Source: Klebsiella oxytoca NBRC 105695 (GTDB lineage: Bacteria; Pseudomonadota; Gammaproteobacteria; Enterobacterales; Enterobacteriaceae). Taken from it: a DNA stretch of 64,000 nt. Under the pieces are notes generated by a model. That model did not search any database. It worked only from the letters and a program-made list of their open reading frames with translations, and was not told where the DNA came from. The stretch is from the NCBI RefSeq assembly GCF_001598695.1, contig NZ_BCZK01000007.1, positions 1 through 64,000 of the forward strand, given 5' to 3'. Of the stretch, positions 10,438-18,900 are shown one piece after another. Position 1 is the stretch's first letter, and every line of letters begins with the position of its first letter. The translations under genes were made by a program, and so were the position numbers.

Positions 10438-11535
10438 ATGCTAAAAGTTATTCAATCTCCAGCCAAATATCTCCAGGGACCGGATGCATCCACGTTGTTT
10501 GGCGAATACGCTAAAAACCTGGCGGACAGCTTTTTCGTGATTGCCGATGACTTCGTGATGAAGCTGGCGGGTGAGAAAGTGTTGAACGGTTTGCATAGCC
10601 ACAATATCAGCTGCCATGCGGAGCGCTTCAACGGCGAGTGCAGCCACGTTGAGATCAATCGCCTGATCGCCATTCTGAAGCAGCACGGCTGCCGCGGCGT
10701 GGTGGGCATCGGCGGCGGCAAGACGCTCGATACGGCGAAAGCGATAGGCTATTACCAGAAGCTGCCGGTGGTGGTGATCCCGACGATTGCCTCCACCGAT
10801 GCGCCAACCAGCGCGTTGTCGGTTATTTATACCGAAGCCGGTGAATTTGAAGAGTATCTCATTTACCCGAAAAATCCGGACATGGTGGTGATGGATACGG
10901 CGATTATCGCTAAAGCCCCGGTACGCCTGCTGGTGGCCGGGATGGGCGATGCGCTTTCAACCTGGTTTGAAGCCAGGGCCTGCTATGACGCCAGAGCCAC
11001 CAGCATGGCCGGCGGCCAGTCGACGGCGGCGGCGCTGAGCCTGGCGCGCCTGTGCTATGATACGCTGCTGGCGGAAGGCGAAAAGGCCCGCCTTGCCGCT
11101 CAGGCCGGAGTGGTGACCGATGCGCTCGAACGCATCGTTGAAGCGAATACCTACCTTAGCGGAATTGGCTTTGAAAGCAGCGGCCTGGCCGCCGCGCACG
11201 CCATTCACAATGGTTTCACCATCCTCGAAGAGTGCCACCACCTGTACCATGGCGAGAAAGTCGCGTTTGGTACCCTGGCGCAGCTGGTGCTGCAAAATAG
11301 CCCGATGGAAGAGATCGAAACGGTGCTGAACTTCTGCCATACCGTCGGCCTGCCGGTCACGCTGGCGCAAATGGGCGTTAAAGAGGGCATCGACGAGAAA
11401 ATTCAGGCGGTAGCAAAAGCGACCTGTGCGGAAGGCGAAACCATCCATAACATGCCGTTCCCGGTCAGCGCGCAGAGCGTGCATGCGGCGATTCTGACCG
11501 CCGACCTGCTTGGACAGCAGTGGCTGGCGCGTTAA
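10438..11535 (+). CDS. dhaD: Glycerol dehydrogenase DhaD
   Basis: NAD-dependent, zinc-containing iron-type alcohol dehydrogenase that oxidises glycerol to dihydroxyacetone, the oxidative first step of anaerobic glycerol use; the product goes to the kinases encoded next door. The 365-residue protein has the nucleotide loop GIGGGKTLDTAKA and metal ligands in VAGMGDALSTW, AAAHAIHNG and YHGEKVAFG. The start is MLKVIQSPAKYLQG, which matches the 365-residue length of C. freundii DhaD and has GAGGG upstream; the ATG 15 nt earlier is not needed. A strong terminator follows. Confidence 0.94.
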   Translation: MLKVIQSPAKYLQGPDASTLFGEYAKNLADSFFVIADDFVMKLAGEKVLNGLHSHNISCHAERFNGECSHVEINRLIAILKQHGCRGVVGIGGGKTLDTAKAIGYYQKLPVVVIPTIASTDAPTSALSVIYTEAGEFEEYLIYPKNPDMVVMDTAIIAKAPVRLLVAGMGDALSTWFEARACYDARATSMAGGQSTAAALSLARLCYDTLLAEGEKARLAAQAGVVTDALERIVEANTYLSGIGFESSGLAAAHAIHNGFTILEECHHLYHGEKVAFGTLAQLVLQNSPMEEIETVLNFCHTVGLPVTLAQMGVKEGIDEKIQAVAKATCAEGETIHNMPFPVSAQSVHAAILTADLLGQQWLAR

Positions 11536-11583
11536 TTTAGCGTCGTCCTGTCCCGCCTCGTTAATGAGAAGGGGCGTTTTATC

Positions 11584-11620
11584 CCCCTCTGGCGGTTACC
11601 GCCGGAGGGGTTGTCGTTTA
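11584..11620 (+). terminator. Rho-independent terminator after dhaD
   Basis: 12-bp stem CCCCTCTGGCGG / CCGCCGGAGGGG (one G-T pair) with a TTA loop, followed by T-rich TTGTCGTTT. It separates dhaD from dhaR, so dhaR probably has its own weak promoter or depends on read-through. Confidence 0.75.
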
Positions 11621-11639
11621 AGTAACAGCGGAAATGGAT

Positions 11640-13553
11640 ATGACTGCGCAGACTCAGAGCTTTCCCCTGGTGATAACCCAGTCGTGGCATCGTTGCAGTA
11701 AGTTTATGCAGCGGGAAACCTGGCAGACGCCGCATCAGGCGCAGGGGCTGACCTTCGAATCGATTTGTCGGCGTAAGACCGCGCTGCTGACGATTGGCCA
11801 GGCGGCGCTGGAAGATGCCTGGGAGTATATGGATAACCGCCCCTGCGCATTGTTTATCCTTGATGAGTCCGCCTGTATTCTCAGCCGCTGCGGCGATCCG
11901 CAGACCCTTGACCAGCTGGCGGCGCTGGGGTTTCGTGACGGTAGCTACTGCGCGGAAAGCATCATCGGCAGCTGCGCGCTCTCGCTGGCCTCCATGCTCG
12001 GGCAGCCGGTCAAAACGACGGGCGAGCAGCATTTTAAACATGCGCTGCACGGATGGTCGTTTAGCTCTACGCCGGTGTTTGATAACCATGGGCGCCTGTT
12101 CGGTTCCATTTCTTTGTGCTGCCTGACGGAAGAACAGGCTTCGCCGGACCTCTCCCTGACCCTGGCTATCGCCAGGGAAGTGGGCAACTCGCTGCTCACC
12201 GATAGCCTGCTGGCCGAGTCGAATCGCCACCTTAACCAGATGTACGGTCTGCTGGAGAGCATGGATGACGGGGTGATGGCGTGGAACGAGCAGGGCATTT
12301 TGCAGTTTCTGAACGTGCAGGCCGCGACGCTGCTGCACCTCGATGCCCAGGCCAGCCAGGGGAAAAACATCAATGAACTGGTGACGCTGCCGGCTCTGTT
12401 GCGCCGGGCGATCAAGCACGCGCGCGGGCTGAACCATGTGGAAGTCACCTTCGAGAGCCAGCATCAGTTCGTTGATGCCGTCATCACGCTCAAGCCGATC
12501 GTCGAAGAGCAGGGCAACAGTTTCATCTTGCTGCTGCATCCGGTCGAGCAGATGCGTCAGCTGATGACCAGCCAGCTTGGCAAAGTGAGCCATACCTTTG
12601 AGCAGATGTCGGCTGACGATCCTGAAACCCGGCGGTTAATTCACTTTGGCCGTCAGGCGGCGCGCGGCGCTTTTCCAGTGCTGCTGTGCGGTGAGGAAGG
12701 GGTGGGTAAAGAGCTGCTCAGCCAGGCGATTCACAATGAGAGCGAGCGGGGTGGCGGACCGTATATCGCGGTTAACTGCCAGCTGTATGCCGACAGCGTC
12801 CTTGGGCAGGATTTTATGGGCAGCGCGCCGACGGACGAGGAAAACGGGCGTCTTAGCCGTCTCGAGCTGGCCAACGGCGGGACGCTGTTTCTGGAAAAAA
12901 TCGAATATCTGGCGCCGGAGCTGCAGTCCGCGCTGTTGCAGGTGATCAAGCAGGGGGTATTAACCCGTCTGGATGCCCGGCGTTTGATTCCGGTGGACGT
13001 TAAAGTCATCGCCACCACTACCGTCGATCTTGCCAACCTGGTGGAACAAAACCGCTTTAGTCGCCAGCTTTACTACGCGCTGCACTCTTTTGAAATCGTT
13101 ATTCCGCCGCTGCGGGCGCGGCGTAACAGTATTCCTTCGCTGGTCCAAAATCGTCTTAAGAGTCTGGAGAAGCGTTTTTCCTCGCGGTTGAAGATGGATG
13201 ACGATGCGCTGGCGCAGCTGGTGGCCTACTCCTGGCCGGGTAATGATTTTGAGCTGAACAGCGTGATTGAAAATATCGCCATTAGCAGCGAGAACGGCCA
13301 TATCCGTTTGAGTAACCTGCCGGAATATCTCTTTGCCGAGCGGCCAGGCGCCGATGCGGGTTCCTCGCTGCTGCCCGCCAGCCTGACCTTCAGCGCCATT
13401 GAAAAAGAGGCCATCATCCATGCCGCCCGCGTGACCAGCGGGCGGGTACAAGAGATGGCGCAGCTGCTGAATATTGGCCGCACCACGCTGTGGCGAAAAA
13501 TGAAACAGTACGATATCGATGCCGGCCAGTTTAAGCATAAAAATCAGGAGTAA
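11640..13553 (+). CDS. dhaR: DHA-responsive transcription activator DhaR
   Basis: Regulator of the dha genes with enhancer-binding-protein architecture: GAF-like sensor (about 1-200), PAS-like domain (about 205-310), AAA+ domain (about 325-560, Walker A GEEGVGKE, NGGTLFLEKIE near Walker B) and a Fis-type helix-turn-helix (NIGRTTLWRKMKQY). The GAFTGA sigma-54 contact loop is replaced by DFMGSA, as expected for a DhaR that acts at sigma-70 promoters. I chose the second ATG because GGA is 7 nt upstream of it but only 1 nt from the ATG at 11634. In E. coli, DhaK and DhaL set its activity by direct binding. Confidence 0.92.
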   Translation: MTAQTQSFPLVITQSWHRCSKFMQRETWQTPHQAQGLTFESICRRKTALLTIGQAALEDAWEYMDNRPCALFILDESACILSRCGDPQTLDQLAALGFRDGSYCAESIIGSCALSLASMLGQPVKTTGEQHFKHALHGWSFSSTPVFDNHGRLFGSISLCCLTEEQASPDLSLTLAIAREVGNSLLTDSLLAESNRHLNQMYGLLESMDDGVMAWNEQGILQFLNVQAATLLHLDAQASQGKNINELVTLPALLRRAIKHARGLNHVEVTFESQHQFVDAVITLKPIVEEQGNSFILLLHPVEQMRQLMTSQLGKVSHTFEQMSADDPETRRLIHFGRQAARGAFPVLLCGEEGVGKELLSQAIHNESERGGGPYIAVNCQLYADSVLGQDFMGSAPTDEENGRLSRLELANGGTLFLEKIEYLAPELQSALLQVIKQGVLTRLDARRLIPVDVKVIATTTVDLANLVEQNRFSRQLYYALHSFEIVIPPLRARRNSIPSLVQNRLKSLEKRFSSRLKMDDDALAQLVAYSWPGNDFELNSVIENIAISSENGHIRLSNLPEYLFAERPGADAGSSLLPASLTFSAIEKEAIIHAARVTSGRVQEMAQLLNIGRTTLWRKMKQYDIDAGQFKHKNQE

Positions 13554-13611
13554 CCGGGCACCCAGCCTGACGCCGCGATGGTACTTGTTCGCGGTGTTAG
13601 CGATCGCTCTA

Positions 13612-14775
13612 TCAGAAAGCCTGGCGGAAGATAGCGACAATCTCTTTCTCGTTACCCTTGCGCGGATTTGAGAAGGCGTTGCCGTCTTTCAAGGCCATCT
13701 CCGCCATATAGGGGAAGTCAGCCTCTTTAACTCCCAGCTCGCTCAGATGCTGCGGAATGCCGATATCGGAAGAGAGGCGGGCGATGGCGCGAATGGCCGA
13801 CTCGGCGGCGTCCATGGTTGAAAGTCCGTGGATGTTTTCTCCCATAAATTCGGCGATGTTGGCAAACTTTTCCGGATTGGCGATCAGGTTATAGCGCGCA
13901 ACGTGCGGCAACAGCACCGCGTTCGCCACGCCGTGCGGCATATCGTACAGGCCGCCAAGCTGATGGGCCATGGCGTGAACGTAACCGAGGTTGGCGTTAT
14001 TGAAAGCCATCCCCGCCAGCAGGGAAGCGTAGGCCATGTTTTCGCGGGCTTGCAGGTTGCTGCCCAGCGCGACGGCCTGGCGCAAGTTCCGGGCGATCAG
14101 GCGGATGGCCTGGATCGCGGCGGCATCGGTGACCGGGTTGGCATCTTTTGAAATATAGGCCTCCACGGCGTGGGTTAACGCATCCATGCCGGTTGCGGCG
14201 GTCAGCGGGGCCGGTTTGCCAAGCATGAGCAGCGGGTCATTGATGGAGACCGAGGGCAGGTTACGCCAGCTGACGATAACGAACTTCACTTTTGTTTTGG
14301 TGTTGGTCAGTACGCAGTGGCGGGTCACTTCGCTGGCGGTACCGGCGGTGGTATTCACCGCGACGATCGGCGGCAGTGGGTTAGTCAGGGTTTCTATGCC
14401 GGCATAGCGGTAAAGATCCCCTTCGTGGGTAGCCGCGATACCAATCCCTTTACCGCAGTCATGAGGGCTACCGCCGCCGACGGTGACGATAATATCGCAC
14501 TGTTCTTGACGAAAGACCGCCAGGCCATCGCGCACGTTGGTGTCTTTTGGATTTGGCTCGACGCCATCAAAAACCACCACCTCAATACCGGCTTCCTGCA
14601 GATAGCCGAGAGTTTTATCCACCGCGCCGTCTTTGATGGCCCGCAGACCTTTATCGGTGACCAGCAGCGCTTTTTTACCGCCCAGCAGCTTACAGCGTTC
14701 GCCGACGACAGAAACAGCATTGGGACCAAAAAAGTTCACGTTTGGCACCAGATAATCAAACATACGATAGCTCAT
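13612..14775 (-). CDS. dhaT: 1,3-propanediol dehydrogenase DhaT
   Basis: Iron-dependent group-III alcohol dehydrogenase that reduces 3-hydroxypropionaldehyde to 1,3-propanediol with NADH, regenerating NAD during anaerobic glycerol use. The 387-residue protein shows GGGSPHDCGKG (nucleotide loop) and metal ligands in GMDALTHAVEAYIS, YVHAMAHQLGG and MPHGVANA. It is transcribed leftward, 24 nt after the GlcG/HbpS-like gene. The glycerol dehydratase (dhaBCE) and reactivase (dhaF, dhaG) genes that normally accompany dhaT are not in this window, so its substrate must come from an enzyme encoded elsewhere, or the gene is a remnant. Confidence 0.93.
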   Translation of the reverse strand: MSYRMFDYLVPNVNFFGPNAVSVVGERCKLLGGKKALLVTDKGLRAIKDGAVDKTLGYLQEAGIEVVVFDGVEPNPKDTNVRDGLAVFRQEQCDIIVTVGGGSPHDCGKGIGIAATHEGDLYRYAGIETLTNPLPPIVAVNTTAGTASEVTRHCVLTNTKTKVKFVIVSWRNLPSVSINDPLLMLGKPAPLTAATGMDALTHAVEAYISKDANPVTDAAAIQAIRLIARNLRQAVALGSNLQARENMAYASLLAGMAFNNANLGYVHAMAHQLGGLYDMPHGVANAVLLPHVARYNLIANPEKFANIAEFMGENIHGLSTMDAAESAIRAIARLSSDIGIPQHLSELGVKEADFPYMAEMALKDGNAFSNPRKGNEKEIVAIFRQAF

Positions 14776-14799
14776 AATATATCTTCCTGGTTAGATTTA

Positions 14800-15225
14800 T
14801 TATTTAGAGAAACCCTTCAGAGCCGTTTCGGCTAATAACATGTCCTGTTCGACGGTACCGCCGCTCACGCCAACGGCGCCGATGACTTCCTCGTTAAAAA
14901 TAACTGGCAGGCCGCCGCCAAAAGGAATGATTCGCTGCTGGTTGGTGAGTTGTAATCCATATAGCGGTGCGCCCGGTTGGACTAACGCTGTAATTTGATG
15001 AGTGCCTTTTTGCAGGCCGCATGCCGTATAGGCTTTATTGAGCGCAATATCGCAGCTGGTTATAAATGCCTCATCCATACGCTGCATCAGGAGCATATTT
15101 CCGCCGCGGTCAACAACGGCAAAGACCACCGGCACGTTCATTTCAAGGGCTTTCGCCTCAACGGCAGTAGCCATTTCTTTCGCAGCCGCCAGCGTGATAG
15201 TGGCGATGTGTTTGATCTTATCCAT
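14800..15225 (-). CDS. GlcG/HbpS-like (DUF336) protein of the dha regulon
   Basis: Small 141-residue protein of the GlcG/HbpS/PduO-C family, whose members bind haem or corrinoid-like ligands. Family features are AVVDRGGNMLLMQRMD and the glycine-rich IPFGGGLPV followed by GAVGVSGG. A member of this family accompanies dhaT in Citrobacter and Klebsiella dha regulons; its role is unproven. The start is MDKIKHIATIT, with AGGAGA about 6 nt upstream; the 20 codons further up lack support. It is first in a two-gene transcript with dhaT. Confidence 0.82.
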   Translation of the reverse strand: MDKIKHIATITLAAAKEMATAVEAKALEMNVPVVFAVVDRGGNMLLMQRMDEAFITSCDIALNKAYTACGLQKGTHQITALVQPGAPLYGLQLTNQQRIIPFGGGLPVIFNEEVIGAVGVSGGTVEQDMLLAETALKGFSK

Positions 15226-15792
15226 AATCTCTCCTGTTAATATCCAGGGCTGGATCGCGATAATTATCGCAGGCACATATTTCAACTGCTGTTTGCGGGC
15301 CTATTCTCTCGCCGCAGGTTATTAAGTCAATAGCGAGAAAAATACTATCTAATTGAGTTTTTTATTACCGCAGGCTGTTTTTTGATAACGATTGTTTAGC
15401 TGTATCACAGTTTGTTATTAATTTTCTTTTGCATGTTTCATTATGGAACTTCTGTTTTTTATTCTGTGCCAGACTGGAACGAAATTAATTTGCTTAACTT
15501 ACGGCTTTACATCGCTTTTTGCTGATTAACGGCGAGAAGAAGGCGAGTTTATCGGTAAGCCGTCGCGCAGGGTGAAGTTTTTCTGCCTTTTTACTCATTG
15601 GGCATCGCACCGTGATGCGAGCGTGCGGCGTGGAGGGGAGCAAAACGCCGCATTAGTCGAGCAGAAAAGCGCCACGCAAGCGTTTAGCTGGGGCCTGAAT
15701 CAAAGAAAGGCAACGATCTCTTTGATATCCCGACGGAGTTGGGTCCATATTATAAACATGTTCATTACGTGGTTAATTTTAAGGATAAGAGC
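15226..15792. promoter_or_regulatory. Control region of the dhaT transcript; otherwise no gene seen
   Basis: A 567-bp AT-rich intergenic stretch. It holds a third pair of dha-type boxes (15435-15449 and 15466-15480). On the minus strand there is also a CRP-like half site, CTGTGATACAGC, near 15400-15410. The part from about 15500 to 15780 shows no recognisable element. AAGGATAAG just before 15793 is the ribosome binding site of the DUF1889 gene. Confidence 0.5.
15435..15480. promoter_or_regulatory. Paired predicted DhaR boxes, dhaT side
   Basis: GTTTCATTATGGAAC (15435-15449) matches the boxes of the dhaK/dhaD region. A weaker GTGCCAGACTGGAAC (15466-15480) is centred 31 bp further upstream, repeating the spacing seen at dhaK and dhaD. 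They are about 215-250 bp upstream of the first gene of the dhaT transcript. Confidence 0.45.
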
Positions 15793-16092
15793 ATGCCAAC
15801 AGCAATCGATAAAGCCCTGGATTTTATTGGTGGTATGAACACATCGTTACCGGTGCCGAATACTATGGATGAAAGTACCGCTAAGGGGATCCTGAAGTAT
15901 TTGCATGAACTAGGTGTACCGGCCAGCGCTGCGCAGGTCACGGCCCGTGGTGAGAAGGAGGGGTGGAGTGCCGGGTTCACGCAAAAAGTAGCCGGATGGG
16001 CGGACAAAATTGCCTCTGGCAACCGCATTATTATCAAAAACCCAGAATACTTTACTGCTTATATGCGCGAACAGCTGCAGGCGCTGGCGTAA
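15793..16092 (+). CDS. DUF1889 (YoaC-like) small protein
   Basis: 99-residue soluble protein resembling E. coli YoaC from start (MPTAIDKALDFIGGM) to end (IKNPEYFTAYMREQLQAL). It is predicted to be mainly helical with no signal peptide or membrane segment; no function is established for the family. AAGGA lies 7 nt before the chosen ATG, and the 18 in-frame codons upstream are unsupported. It stands alone between the dhaT promoter region and ileX. Confidence 0.75.
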   Translation: MPTAIDKALDFIGGMNTSLPVPNTMDESTAKGILKYLHELGVPASAAQVTARGEKEGWSAGFTQKVAGWADKIASGNRIIIKNPEYFTAYMREQLQALA

Positions 16093-16145
16093 GCCGCCTG
16101 TCGCCATATTCACCATAAGACGTGGCGCTATACAGGAGCCGCAAA

Positions 16146-16180
16146 ACGCAAAAAGGGCTGACGATTTCTCGCCAGCCCTT
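16146..16180 (-). terminator. Terminator of ileX
   Basis: On the minus strand an AAGGGCTG / CAGCCCTT stem (8 bp, 12-nt loop) is followed by TTTTTG, 9 nt past the tRNA 3' end. Confidence 0.75.
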
Positions 16181-16188
16181 GCTGTATC

Positions 16189-16264
16189 TGGTGGCCCCTG
16201 CTGGACTTGAACCAGCGACCAAGCGATTATGAGTCGCCTGCTCTAACCACTGAGCTAAGGGGCC
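16189..16264 (-). tRNA. ileX: tRNA-Ile2 (anticodon CAU)
   Basis: A 76-nt cloverleaf including an encoded CCA. The acceptor arm GGCCCCT pairs with AGGGGCC, the D-arm contains AGCTCAGTGGTTAGAGC, the anticodon loop is CTCATAA and the T-arm contains GGTTCAAGTCC. The CAU anticodon with these identity features marks tRNA-Ile2, whose C34 is changed to lysidine by TilS so that it reads AUA rather than AUG. Position next to mug matches E. coli ileX. The dha block lies on its 3' side. Confidence 0.93.
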
Positions 16265-16388
16265 GTGGCGAAGGATTATAAAGTAACTGTTGCCCGCAAT
16301 CCAGCCTAAAACGCACGCCTGCTGTTTTTATAAACAACGCATTTTCAATCCTTTATAATTACCTTTTAGGTATTGAGCTGGGGAAAAC

Positions 16389-16895
16389 ATGATCAACGAT
16401 ATTCTGGCGCCGGACCTGCGGGTGGTCTTTTGCGGTATCAATCCGGGGAAGTCTTCCGCCCATACCGGTTTTCATTTCGCCCATCCGGGAAATCGCTTCT
16501 GGAAGGTGATTCATCAGGCCGGGTTTACCGACCGTCTTCTGAAACCCGAAGAGGAGCTGCAGCTGCTGGATACCCGCTGCGGGATTACCATGCTAGTCGA
16601 GCGCCCGACGGTACAGGCCAGCGAGGTCGCGCTGCTGGAGCTCCGCGATGGCGGAAGAGAGCTGGTGAGGAAAATGGAAGAGTATCAGCCGCGCGCGCTG
16701 GCGATCCTCGGTAAACAGGCTTTCGAGAAAGCGTTTCAGGTACGCGGCGTAAAATGGGGCAAACAGCAGGTGACCATAGGCGCGACGGAAGTATGGGTGT
16801 TGCCAAATCCCAGCGGGCTCAACCGGGCGACGCTGGATAAGCTGGTGGAGGCCTACCGGGAGCTTGACGAGGCGCTGGCAACGCGAGGGCTTTAA
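16389..16895 (+). CDS. mug: G/U mismatch-specific DNA glycosylase Mug
   Basis: Uracil-DNA glycosylase superfamily enzyme that removes uracil and ethenocytosine opposite guanine. 168 residues, as in E. coli. The catalytic motif CGINPGKSS contains Asn18, and the second motif NPSGLNR lies near residue 140. It converges with the nitroreductase-like gene, and the two stop codons overlap by 4 bp (16892-16895). In E. coli mug is next to rpoD; here a TetR-nitroreductase pair is between them. Confidence 0.95.
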   Translation: MINDILAPDLRVVFCGINPGKSSAHTGFHFAHPGNRFWKVIHQAGFTDRLLKPEEELQLLDTRCGITMLVERPTVQASEVALLELRDGGRELVRKMEEYQPRALAILGKQAFEKAFQVRGVKWGKQQVTIGATEVWVLPNPSGLNRATLDKLVEAYRELDEALATRGL

Positions 16896-18019
16896 TTCGC
16901 CCCGGGCGGTTCCAGGCGGGTAAATTCGCCGATAGGACGGCGAATTCGATTATTTTCGCCATAGTCGTCAACGTAGCCTGCGCGGAGGATCATTTGCGGC
17001 GGCTGGCTTAAGCCTAAGGTTTCCGCCAGCTGTTTACGGAACGCTTTATCCTCCAGCATCTGGCTCACCGGCTGAACAGAGATGCCGTAGCGGACGGCAT
17101 CCAGCCAGAAGGCCTGCAGATTCATGCCGCTGCGCATCATCAGCGGAAAGGTTTCCTCTCCGCCGATGATAAAAAATCCAGCGCTTTGCGCTACGCTGCT
17201 GGCCGTTTTACTGATGCTTTCCGCGGCGAAGGCTTCTCCCTGGGCTTTTTGCCGATCGAAAAATGAGTAATAGAGCAGTTTTTTTATCCCGGTGATGCCT
17301 AACTGTTCTGCGGGCAGGCCGTCTTTCAACCGGCGGGCCTCTTCGTTGGAAAAGCGCAGCCAGTGAGCGAACTCCGCTCTTTTGGCCGCATCGAGCGCCT
17401 GAGCCTTTGCTGCCTGGATGGCAAAACTCTCAAGCTTATTAAACCCGGCGCTGCCGCGTGGATAATAATTTAAATACGGCTGGTGCTGTTTGAGCAGGGC
17501 AGCGAGATCGCGGGGCGCAAGGGCAATATCCTGAAACGGACGTTTGTCGGTGTGCCGGCGCTCAATTAACTTCAGCACGGCGGGCTGTTTGAGAGAAGAG
17601 GCGCGGTGGAGGGGGCTTAACGTCATGCGGGCAACATCACCATTGCGGGCCATCGCCGGTAAAATGTCTATTTCCGCCAGCATGCCAAATGCGGCGGCTG
17701 CCTGGCGGAAGTTCTCCAGGAACGCGCCCAGAGAAATACAGGCTTCTCGCCCCGTCGGGTCGATATGCGGGAGGGCTTTACTGCGGTCGAACGCCAGGGT
17801 GAATCGCCGTGCGTCCGGGTTATAGCGAATATGCCAGGGCTGGACATTATGCGCATTTGGCGCCAGCGAGGCGTAATACACTATATGGCGCTGTTCGGTT
17901 GGCAGCGCAAATGGTAGTGAAAGATCTTTGGTCAGGCGCAGGGGCTTCGCTTTATGATAGGCACAGGCGCAAACCACTATCATACCTATTAGTAAGGACA
18001 GAAATATTTTCTTTATCAT
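16892..18019 (-). CDS. Nitroreductase-like (Acg family) protein with N-terminal membrane segment
   Basis: 375-residue protein with an N-terminal hydrophobic segment (about 1-20, [20 protein letters not shown]), then a nitroreductase/Acg-type fold: [19 protein letters not shown] (about 48-66, FMN-binding style) and late [26 protein letters not shown]. The N-terminus could be a signal peptide, a membrane anchor or a weak lipobox (VCAC). The family includes flavin-binding proteins of unclear substrate. Its ATG overlaps the stop codon of the TetR gene (ATGA), so the two are co-translated and the TetR protein probably controls it. Confidence 0.72.
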   Translation of the reverse strand: MIKKIFLSLLIGMIVVCACAYHKAKPLRLTKDLSLPFALPTEQRHIVYYASLAPNAHNVQPWHIRYNPDARRFTLAFDRSKALPHIDPTGREACISLGAFLENFRQAAAAFGMLAEIDILPAMARNGDVARMTLSPLHRASSLKQPAVLKLIERRHTDKRPFQDIALAPRDLAALLKQHQPYLNYYPRGSAGFNKLESFAIQAAKAQALDAAKRAEFAHWLRFSNEEARRLKDGLPAEQLGITGIKKLLYYSFFDRQKAQGEAFAAESISKTASSVAQSAGFFIIGGEETFPLMMRSGMNLQAFWLDAVRYGISVQPVSQMLEDKAFRKQLAETLGLSQPPQMILRAGYVDDYGENNRIRRPIGEFTRLEPPGAN

Positions 18020-18660
18020 CGACTTTCGCCTTTTTCTATCATTAATAATAAAGCGTCAAAAGCGAAGTTAAGAAAGGATTTTCGGTCCTTCTCAAGATGC
18101 CGCAAAATATAGGCTTCTTTACTTGCTGATTTCTCTATCAGCCCGGTCAGGCAGAGCCAGAACAGCATCATGACGTCTGCCATTGGAGCATTTAACTGAA
18201 GCTCTTTGTTTGCTGCCGCGCGGGAAATTTCTCCGGCGATAATATAATTAATCTCCTCGCCGAGCATATAGATATTAGTCAGTACTTTATTATTTTTCAT
18301 CTCTTTTTCTGAGCAACCTATTTTCCCGGTAATGCCGGGGAAATAGACGATGCCGGAGTCGTGGATAGCAACCAACGACTGGCAAAGCTCATGATAAAAC
18401 TCGCGGAAGGGGGCCTGCCGGCTGACTATTTTAACCACCTCCTGGTGAAAGCGCTCCATTCCATCGAGAATAAGGTGATCGACAATATCCTGTTTACGGT
18501 CAAAGTAGGTGTAAAGCGTAGTTTTACTGAATCCGGCTTCGTGCGCAATCTCATCCATGGTCGTTCCTTCTATACCACGGTTAAGAAATAACGTATTGGC
18601 GGTGGCCAGAATAACCGTTCTATTAAAATCAGCCAGCTGAATCTTTCGTTTGCTATTCAT
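18016..18660 (-). CDS. TetR-family transcriptional regulator
   Basis: 214 residues. The N-terminal helix-turn-helix (about 12-60, GTTMDEIAHEAGFSKTTLYTYF) is typical of TetR/AcrR repressors; the C-terminal ligand domain is not assignable to a known ligand. It is first in a two-gene operon with the nitroreductase-like gene (4-bp overlap). The pair is inserted between mug and rpoD relative to E. coli, and its upstream DNA is AT-rich compared with the neighbourhood. Autoregulation is likely but not demonstrated by an operator I can see. Confidence 0.85.
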   Translation of the reverse strand: MNSKRKIQLADFNRTVILATANTLFLNRGIEGTTMDEIAHEAGFSKTTLYTYFDRKQDIVDHLILDGMERFHQEVVKIVSRQAPFREFYHELCQSLVAIHDSGIVYFPGITGKIGCSEKEMKNNKVLTNIYMLGEEINYIIAGEISRAAANKELQLNAPMADVMMLFWLCLTGLIEKSASKEAYILRHLEKDRKSFLNFAFDALLLMIEKGESR

Positions 18661-18852
18661 TGAATATCCCTATTATTTAGATTCGCGTTGTCCATTAAGT
18701 GCGATTCATGAACCAATAGTACAAATATAAAACTATGAGTCCAGCTGTTTGGCTTTATGGTATTAAATAATAAGAATATGACCCGGATATATATTGATAA
18801 TTTCTGGGTGCAGGTATTAATATTTATTAAAGGAATGATTTGCGATTAGCCA

Positions 18853-18881
18853 TAAAAAAAGCCAGTCAGTTGACTGGCTTT
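18853..18881 (-). terminator. Terminator of the rpsU-dnaG-rpoD operon
   Basis: Perfect hairpin AAAGCCAGTCAG / TTGACTGGCTTT just past the rpoD stop, followed on the minus strand by a T-run. The rest of 18661-18852 is AT-rich and presumably holds the promoter of the TetR gene. Confidence 0.9.
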
Positions 18882-18900
18882 TTGCGCTAAGCGGCGATGA

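Noticed and set aside
10026-10514. Short open frames in the dhaK-dhaD intergenic region (10026-10259 and 10263-10514)
   Set aside because: They run across the predicted boxes, have no ribosome binding site of note, and the second enters dhaD in another frame.
11532-12593. Open frame of 353 codons antisense to dhaR
   Set aside because: It lies fully opposite dhaR, lacks a good ribosome binding site, and its His/Gln/Arg-rich translation is the usual mirror of a GC-rich gene.
15572-15838. 88-codon open frame upstream of the DUF1889 gene
   Set aside because: Composition is not coding-like and it overlaps the DUF1889 start in a different frame.
16189-16264. ileX 3' end as an attachment site duplicated at the far end of the dha block
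   Set aside because: I looked for a copy of the tRNA 3' sequence (such as GTTCAAGTCCAGC) around 4830-4980 and found none, and there is no integrase gene. Proximity alone does not prove integration.
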